Notes under the pieces: model-generated
Told to the model about the DNA's origin: nothing
The model's input: only the letters and a program-made list of their open reading frames with translations
Database searches by the model: none
Source: F23-B02 sp963620985
GTDB lineage: Bacteria; Bacillota; Clostridia; Oscillospirales; Oscillospiraceae
Length of the DNA stretch: 18,112 bases
Assembly (NCBI GenBank): GCA_963620985.1
Contig: CAVFCI010000042.1
Location: 1 to 18,112, forward strand
Direction of reading: 5' to 3'
Program-made: the position numbers and the translations under genes
Shown: piece after piece, positions 14,542 through 18,112 of the stretch
Position numbering within the stretch: position 1 is the stretch's first letter
How the letters are laid out: each line of letters opens with the position of its first letter

Positions 14542-14814
14542 TCATGAGAACTTAACGAAGCCCGTGAGCGTTCCGAGCGGATAGCCGAGCGTCCATGCAT
14601 TGTCTCCGCACTTGGGACAGACAGTGCCCCGCTCGTGCAGCTCGCCGATATACGCCTCGGCGCGCTGGATGTACATATTGGTCTTGACGACGTATTTGCA
14701 TTTGGGGCAGTACACGAGGTAATTTGCAAAGCTGTCGTATATGCCCTTTTTTCTGTTCTCCTTCTCCTCGTAGGACAGCGCTCTCGGGAGGATATTGTGA
14801 TTTGTATAGCTCAT
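14542..14814 (-). CDS. Small double-CxxC zinc-ribbon protein of operon 2
   Basis: A 90-aa soluble protein of unknown function. Two knuckles, CPKC at 36-39 and CPKC at 66-69, separated by 26 residues, form a zinc-ribbon-like or rubredoxin-like site that could bind zinc or iron. The N-terminal 30 residues are charged and helical (SYEEKENRKKGIYDSFANYL). The start is ATG 14814, with GAGGAGG 7 nt upstream overlapping the stop of the preceding tiny membrane protein gene (12-bp gap), so it is clearly the last gene of operon 2. Operon 1 has no equivalent. Because dehydratases need an electron donor and Fe-S assembly, a role in electron delivery or maturation is possible, but a structural zinc domain is equally likely. 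Confidence 0.75.
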   Translation of the reverse strand: MSYTNHNILPRALSYEEKENRKKGIYDSFANYLVYCPKCKYVVKTNMYIQRAEAYIGELHERGTVCPKCGDNAWTLGYPLGTLTGFVKFS

Positions 14815-14826
14815 CGTTCCGCCTCC

Positions 14827-14985
14827 TCAGATCAGGTGCTCGCGCTTTACGCTGTCATAATGCTTATCCAAAAACGGCACGATGACGCTGCGCATAAGGC
14901 GCATGTCGAGATTGAAATAATATACCGCAAATAGCGCAGCGAGCGTAAGGCTGCCCGCTCCCATTATCTTAGCCAATGCTTTCAT
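14827..14985 (-). CDS. Tiny single-helix membrane protein of dehydratase operon 2
   Basis: A 52-aa protein, related to the product of 8811-8981. It has a short N-terminus (MKALAKIMGAG), one transmembrane helix (SLTLAALFAVYYFN) ending in the same FNLDM string, then a basic and acidic amphipathic tail (KHYDSVKREHLI). AAAGGAG stands 7 nt before the ATG; the gene starts 15 bp after the stop of subunit A and ends 12 bp before the zinc-ribbon gene. Synteny with operon 1 and the shared residues make it a real gene despite its length. An annotation pipeline with a length cutoff would miss it. Confidence 0.78.
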   Translation of the reverse strand: MKALAKIMGAGSLTLAALFAVYYFNLDMRLMRSVIVPFLDKHYDSVKREHLI

Positions 14986-15000
14986 GCTGCTTCTCCTTTC

Positions 15001-16611
15001 TTACCAGCCCATCTCATCATCAAAATCGACGAGAGTCGGGTCAACGGGCTCCTCGTGCATAACGCTCTGCATATACTGATTGACGGTCTTGCGCGCCTCG
15101 TTCGTGGGAACTATGCGGCAGTCCATGAGCGAATGCGGCATCCAGATGATATTGAATCTGTCGCGGTGCTTGTGGAACTCCTCCTCGAGCAGTCCCTGAG
15201 CGCCGGCCATGCCCTTGCAGCCGATATCGTCGTACATGATAATGGTATCGCAGTTGAACTTCTCGGCGGTCTCCCACATCTGCATGAGGTGGCGGTTGCC
15301 GCCGACGGTGTGGGTGCGCATTGGCGTTCTCGCGTGCCAGTCGGCAATGTCGCTCATCATGGTGTCGCGGTCGGTGGTATCGACGATATTATGACCCGTG
15401 AGCGAATCCATATTTATGACGGTCATGATGCCCCAGCAGTTGTACAGCCACTGTACGCCGTGGGCGTAGTAGGTCGAGCCGCAGGACCATGCCAGCGCAC
15501 GGTGGCGCGCAAGCGGGAACGGATGTATGTTATTGCGCACGCACTTTTCAAAGACCTTATTTATCTTCTTATTTGCCTTCTTGAAGTACTTCGTGCCGCC
15601 CTGCTGATAGAAATAAATGCGGAACAGACCCTGAACGACGGAGTTGAGCGCTCCGTTATCGCTCTTTGCGTAGATATCCCAGCGGTTCAGCGAGCCGCGG
15701 TTAAATTCGTTTGTATCCTCGATATGCTCGATGAAGGCATCCCAGTCAAAGGGTACGCCGAACTGCTGCTCAAGGAACTCTATCGCCGAATATACCTCGT
15801 GTATGCCGAGCTCCTTGGTGGTCGGATCGTCGTACATAAGCGGCGAGGTGAAGGCATGCACGGCCTTTTTGCCGTCACCGGACAGTGCGCGCCACATTGC
15901 GGTGTTGTCCATCATGTTAGCGTCGCAGGGATTGTTCGTCGTCAGCCAGCAGTTACCGATATCGGGATACTCGTTCTCGACGGCGACACCGGTTTCGACC
16001 AGAGGCAGCGTACACATATCGCCAGGTATGCCGCAGGCTACGGCCTGATCGACATAGTAGCAGCCGAGCTGCTTGCGCATGAGCGGCAGCATGAAGGCCG
16101 CGTGCTGCTGCATGTTAATTGCATAGTGCCCCGGGAAGCCGAAGATTATGTGCTTTGGCAGAGTGTAGTCAAATGCGACCGTCACGTCAGTCCACTTGGT
16201 CTTGCCGAGCCTTCGGTCGGCTCTCAGACTCTTCCAAAGGGTATCGGTCGAGTCGGAGATCATGCAGTCGAGAGCGTAGAGGTCTGCCCGAAGCGCCTCG
16301 CCGCGGTCGCCCTCTATCCACTTATCGACCATCATGGGAGCGGCAAGATATGCCGACAGCCAGCGGTATTTCCAGAACGCCTTTGCAATGCGCACGGGAT
16401 CATGCATGACGAATATCGCCATCTTGACCCATGTGCACAGCCATTTATAAAACGCAAACGCCGTATCCTTTACGCCACGCCACTCGCGGCGGGCATAGAA
16501 GTTCGTGCCTTCGATATATCTCTGGCCTATGTAATGGCAGGGCTCGTCACCCTTGAGGAAGTGCTCAAGACTGCCGTACTGCTCTTTGATGCTGATCTTT
16601 CTTTTCCACAT
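15001..16611 (-). CDS. 2-hydroxyacyl-CoA dehydratase family protein, subunit A (operon 2)
   Basis: A 536-aa paralogue of the 8996-10576 protein. The same three candidate cluster ligands are present: Cys200 (CGIPGDMC), Cys229 (NNPCD) and Cys465 (DIGCKGM). It also has the atypical N-terminal block ARREWRGVKDT (40-50) followed by a hydrophobic aromatic stretch (FYKWLCTWVKMAIFVMH), and ends with EEPVDPT. Overall sequence identity with the operon 1 protein is modest outside these blocks, so the two enzymes probably act on different substrates. The start is ATG 16611, because GAGGAGGGG stands 7 nt before it; an in-frame TTG overlapping the stop of gene B is less likely. It lies 14 bp after gene B. 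Its partner is subunit B of this operon. Confidence 0.88.
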   Translation of the reverse strand: MWKRKISIKEQYGSLEHFLKGDEPCHYIGQRYIEGTNFYARREWRGVKDTAFAFYKWLCTWVKMAIFVMHDPVRIAKAFWKYRWLSAYLAAPMMVDKWIEGDRGEALRADLYALDCMISDSTDTLWKSLRADRRLGKTKWTDVTVAFDYTLPKHIIFGFPGHYAINMQQHAAFMLPLMRKQLGCYYVDQAVACGIPGDMCTLPLVETGVAVENEYPDIGNCWLTTNNPCDANMMDNTAMWRALSGDGKKAVHAFTSPLMYDDPTTKELGIHEVYSAIEFLEQQFGVPFDWDAFIEHIEDTNEFNRGSLNRWDIYAKSDNGALNSVVQGLFRIYFYQQGGTKYFKKANKKINKVFEKCVRNNIHPFPLARHRALAWSCGSTYYAHGVQWLYNCWGIMTVINMDSLTGHNIVDTTDRDTMMSDIADWHARTPMRTHTVGGNRHLMQMWETAEKFNCDTIIMYDDIGCKGMAGAQGLLEEEFHKHRDRFNIIWMPHSLMDCRIVPTNEARKTVNQYMQSVMHEEPVDPTLVDFDDEMGW

Positions 16612-16625
16612 AGCTGTTCCCCTCC

Positions 16626-17822
16626 TCAATTGGCCTGAATTTTCTTGATCTCAAGCGATTCGACGAAGGCCTGAAATCTCGTGCGGAGCTGACCCGTGGC
16701 CGCGTTTGCATAGTCGCGCTCTATCTGGCAGGTCGGTATCGCCGACGGGACGTTCAGACCCTCGGCCAGCCATTTTGCGGCGATCGCGCGCTCATAGCCC
16801 CAGTATTCGCAAAACTTCATATTCTGAAGTATGATGCCGTCAGCCTTGTATTCCTTTGCGATATCGTACAGATATTGCTTGCGGGCAATGATATTCTCCG
16901 TGCCCATAGCGCGGGGGCACTCGTTTATGAGCATATAGTGCTCGGCCAACGCGTCCAGCGGGTGCTGTCCCTGCTTGACAGCTATCTCCTCCCTGCCCGG
17001 CAGCGAACCGAAGCAGTAGCGGTCGGCGACGACGCGCGCTCCGCACATCTCGACAAGCTTCGTAAACTCAGGATCGTCTATCTCGCTTCCGACGAGCATG
17101 ACCTTCGCCCTGTAATCCGGCTTCTCGTCCGGCTCGCGGGTCTTCAGCTCCTCGGCGGTCTCGCGCAGCTTATCTACAATGAGATACTTCGGGCACACGA
17201 GCGTCACGAGCTGGATGATGTGGAACTCGTAGCCTGTGATCGTTGGCTCGTCGAGCTTGCGGTAGCTGCCGATCTCGGTAATGAGCCTGCATATCTCGTT
17301 GTGCCGCTCTATCGCAGCCATGAGCTTTTCCTCGGAATAGTCGATGCCGTAGGTCTCCTGCATGGGTGCGATTATCTTCTTTTCGATCTGGCGGCGGAAG
17401 TAGCCGGCGTACCAGTCGCCCTTCTTTATCGGCATGTCGATGCAGGCGGTAAAGAATTTTTCGTTGGGAATGAGCTTGCAGTAATCAAAATACTGCTCCA
17501 TGCGGTTCATCGTGGTGCAGCATTCCTGACCGATGAGGGCGGAGATAAAATTGTATCCGCCTTCAAAGGCACGCTCGAGTATGCTCTTGGAATAAGGGCA
17601 GGAGCGGTTTGTCATGTAATAGGTCGCAAGATCCGGATTCGTGCAGCCCGGTGCGCGCAGTCTTACGCCGAAGCAGCCCTCGATATCGAGCAGCGGCTCG
17701 GGTATGTAAGAGCAGTTGTAGGCAAGCGCCAGCCTGCCCTCAGAGCACGCCTGTTTTACAAGCGCATTGTTGGCCTCCCTCAGGAGACTTTCAAAGTAAA
17801 TCAGATGCTTCAGGTCTCTCAT
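16626..17822 (-). CDS. 2-hydroxyacyl-CoA dehydratase family protein, subunit B (operon 2)
   Basis: A 398-aa paralogue of the 10576-11772 protein, first gene of operon 2. Shared with it are MRDLKHL, the block ATYYMT, Cys37, Cys75 (RSCPYS), Cys102 (ECCTTMNR), the late FCEYWGYE cysteine (near 339), VADRYCFGSLPGR and the signature TGQLRTRFQAFVESLEIKKIQ. Cys75, Cys102 and the late cysteine are the expected [4Fe-4S] ligands. The start is ATG 17822; a GGGGGAA sequence stands upstream, and this start gives the same N-terminus and length as the paralogue. Its stop codon abuts the Shine-Dalgarno sequence of subunit A. The substrate is unknown. Confidence 0.92.
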   Translation of the reverse strand: MRDLKHLIYFESLLREANNALVKQACSEGRLALAYNCSYIPEPLLDIEGCFGVRLRAPGCTNPDLATYYMTNRSCPYSKSILERAFEGGYNFISALIGQECCTTMNRMEQYFDYCKLIPNEKFFTACIDMPIKKGDWYAGYFRRQIEKKIIAPMQETYGIDYSEEKLMAAIERHNEICRLITEIGSYRKLDEPTITGYEFHIIQLVTLVCPKYLIVDKLRETAEELKTREPDEKPDYRAKVMLVGSEIDDPEFTKLVEMCGARVVADRYCFGSLPGREEIAVKQGQHPLDALAEHYMLINECPRAMGTENIIARKQYLYDIAKEYKADGIILQNMKFCEYWGYERAIAAKWLAEGLNVPSAIPTCQIERDYANAATGQLRTRFQAFVESLEIKKIQAN

Positions 17823-17879
17823 AGTGTTCCCCCGTTTCAAATAACTGCGTCAAATCATCTCAGCAGTCTGGATGTTATA

Positions 17880-17908
17880 ATATTATCACTCGTAACATTA
17901 AACTTCAA
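17880..17908 (-). promoter_or_regulatory. Promoter of dehydratase operon 2
   Basis: Minus strand TTGAAG (17903-17908), 17-bp spacer, TAATAT (17880-17885), with an extended -10 TG. It is the counterpart of the operon 1 promoter. Confidence 0.7.
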
Positions 17909-17910
17909 CT

Positions 17911-17972
17911 TATTTATACATTTTCGACATATTGTGCACTATCCATTCCCGTTTTTGTGCATATTAACAACA
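17911..17972 (-). promoter_or_regulatory. Conserved upstream block of operon 2
   Basis: This is the ungapped partner of 11867-11928 (offset 6044 bp), at the same distance from its -35 box. It contains GTGCACAATATGTCG-like and TATTTATA sequence. Confidence 0.55.
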
Positions 17973-17990
17973 AAATATGTAAGCCGCATT

Positions 17991-18025
17991 AAAAAAAGCA
18001 GCGTCTCGCGATACCGAGACGCTGC
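17991..18025 (-). terminator. Terminator of an off-window minus-strand gene
   Basis: An 11-bp perfect stem GCAGCGTCTCG / CGAGACGCTGC (17998-18008 and 18015-18025) followed, on the minus strand, by seven T. It isolates operon 2 from transcription entering from the right. Confidence 0.85.
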
Positions 18026-18028
18026 AAA

Positions 18029-18106
18029 GACTGTCAAAAAACCTATGCTGCTGCGTAAAGATGACCGCGCAGCGGGGGAGCTCGAGGGGGCAAGACCCGC
18101 CTCGAG
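18029..18106 (+). repeat. Second copy of the 31-bp dispersed repeat with hairpin
   Basis: GACTGTCAAAAAACCT and the following 15 bases (18029-18059) match the reverse complement of 150-180 at 29 of 31 positions. Here it is followed by a hairpin CTCGAGG/CCTCGAG (18081-18087 and 18100-18106). At the left end the same head is also followed by a GC-rich stem. Two copies about 18 kb apart suggest an intergenic repeat family. Confidence 0.55.
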
Positions 18107-18112
18107 TTAGAT

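Noticed and set aside
15055..16638. A 527-codon plus-strand open frame
   Set aside because: It is the antisense shadow of dehydratase subunit A2, with the same compositional bias.
16875..18110. A plus-strand open frame running to the window end
   Set aside because: It crosses the antisense of subunit B2, the promoter of operon 2 and a terminator hairpin. That composition shift is not compatible with one gene.
1..18112. CRISPR array
   Set aside because: No regularly spaced direct repeats of 20-40 bp were found; the only long direct repeat is the two-copy 81-bp pair at the tRNA.

Overview
The window looks like chromosome from an anaerobic, spore-forming, low-oxygen-niche Clostridia, most likely of the Oscillospirales/Oscillospiraceae type. 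The reasons are a SpoIIID sporulation regulator, two secreted proteins anchored by S-layer homology (SLH) repeats, two 2-hydroxyacyl-CoA dehydratase gene pairs of the oxygen-sensitive radical type used in amino-acid and hydroxy-acid fermentation, and a Cat2/AbfT-type CoA-transferase. Taxonomy is an inference; no rRNA is present.

Left end (1-1870). A structured intergenic repeat (1-180) is followed by a promoter and a tRNA-Gly(CCC) with encoded CCA and a strong terminator. An 81-bp segment starting in the last bases of this tRNA and running through its terminator is repeated 843 bp downstream, just before the 3' end of a small DivIVA-like coiled-coil gene. The interval carries a frameshifted minus-strand reading frame of unknown function. 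This looks like the remnant of an element that inserted at the tRNA 3' end.

Middle (1880-8804). Here are an SLH-anchored surface protein with an Ig-like domain and Cys-rich modules, spoIIID, an acetyl-CoA hydrolase/transferase-family CoA-transferase, dapF (diaminopimelate epimerase), a GNAT acetyltransferase, and a divergent TetR-family regulator with two palindromic candidate operators around its own promoter.

Right half (8811-17822). Two paralogous operons on the minus strand dominate: gene B (398 aa), gene A (526 or 536 aa) and a tiny single-helix protein (56 or 52 aa), in the same order with tight spacing. The second operon adds a 90-aa double-CxxC zinc-ribbon protein. Between them lies a secreted SLH-anchored 5'-nucleotidase-family phosphoesterase. 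Both operons start from sigma-A-like promoters with a 17-bp spacer, preceded by a 62-bp block aligned without gaps (43/62 identical) at the same distance from the -35 box. The conserved tiny membrane protein and the unusual N-terminal region of subunit A make this the most interesting system in the window: probably a membrane-associated 2-hydroxyacyl-CoA dehydratase variant. The ATP-dependent activator that such enzymes need is not in the window.

The extreme right end holds a terminator for an off-window minus-strand gene, then a second, inverted copy of the 31-bp repeat seen at the left end.
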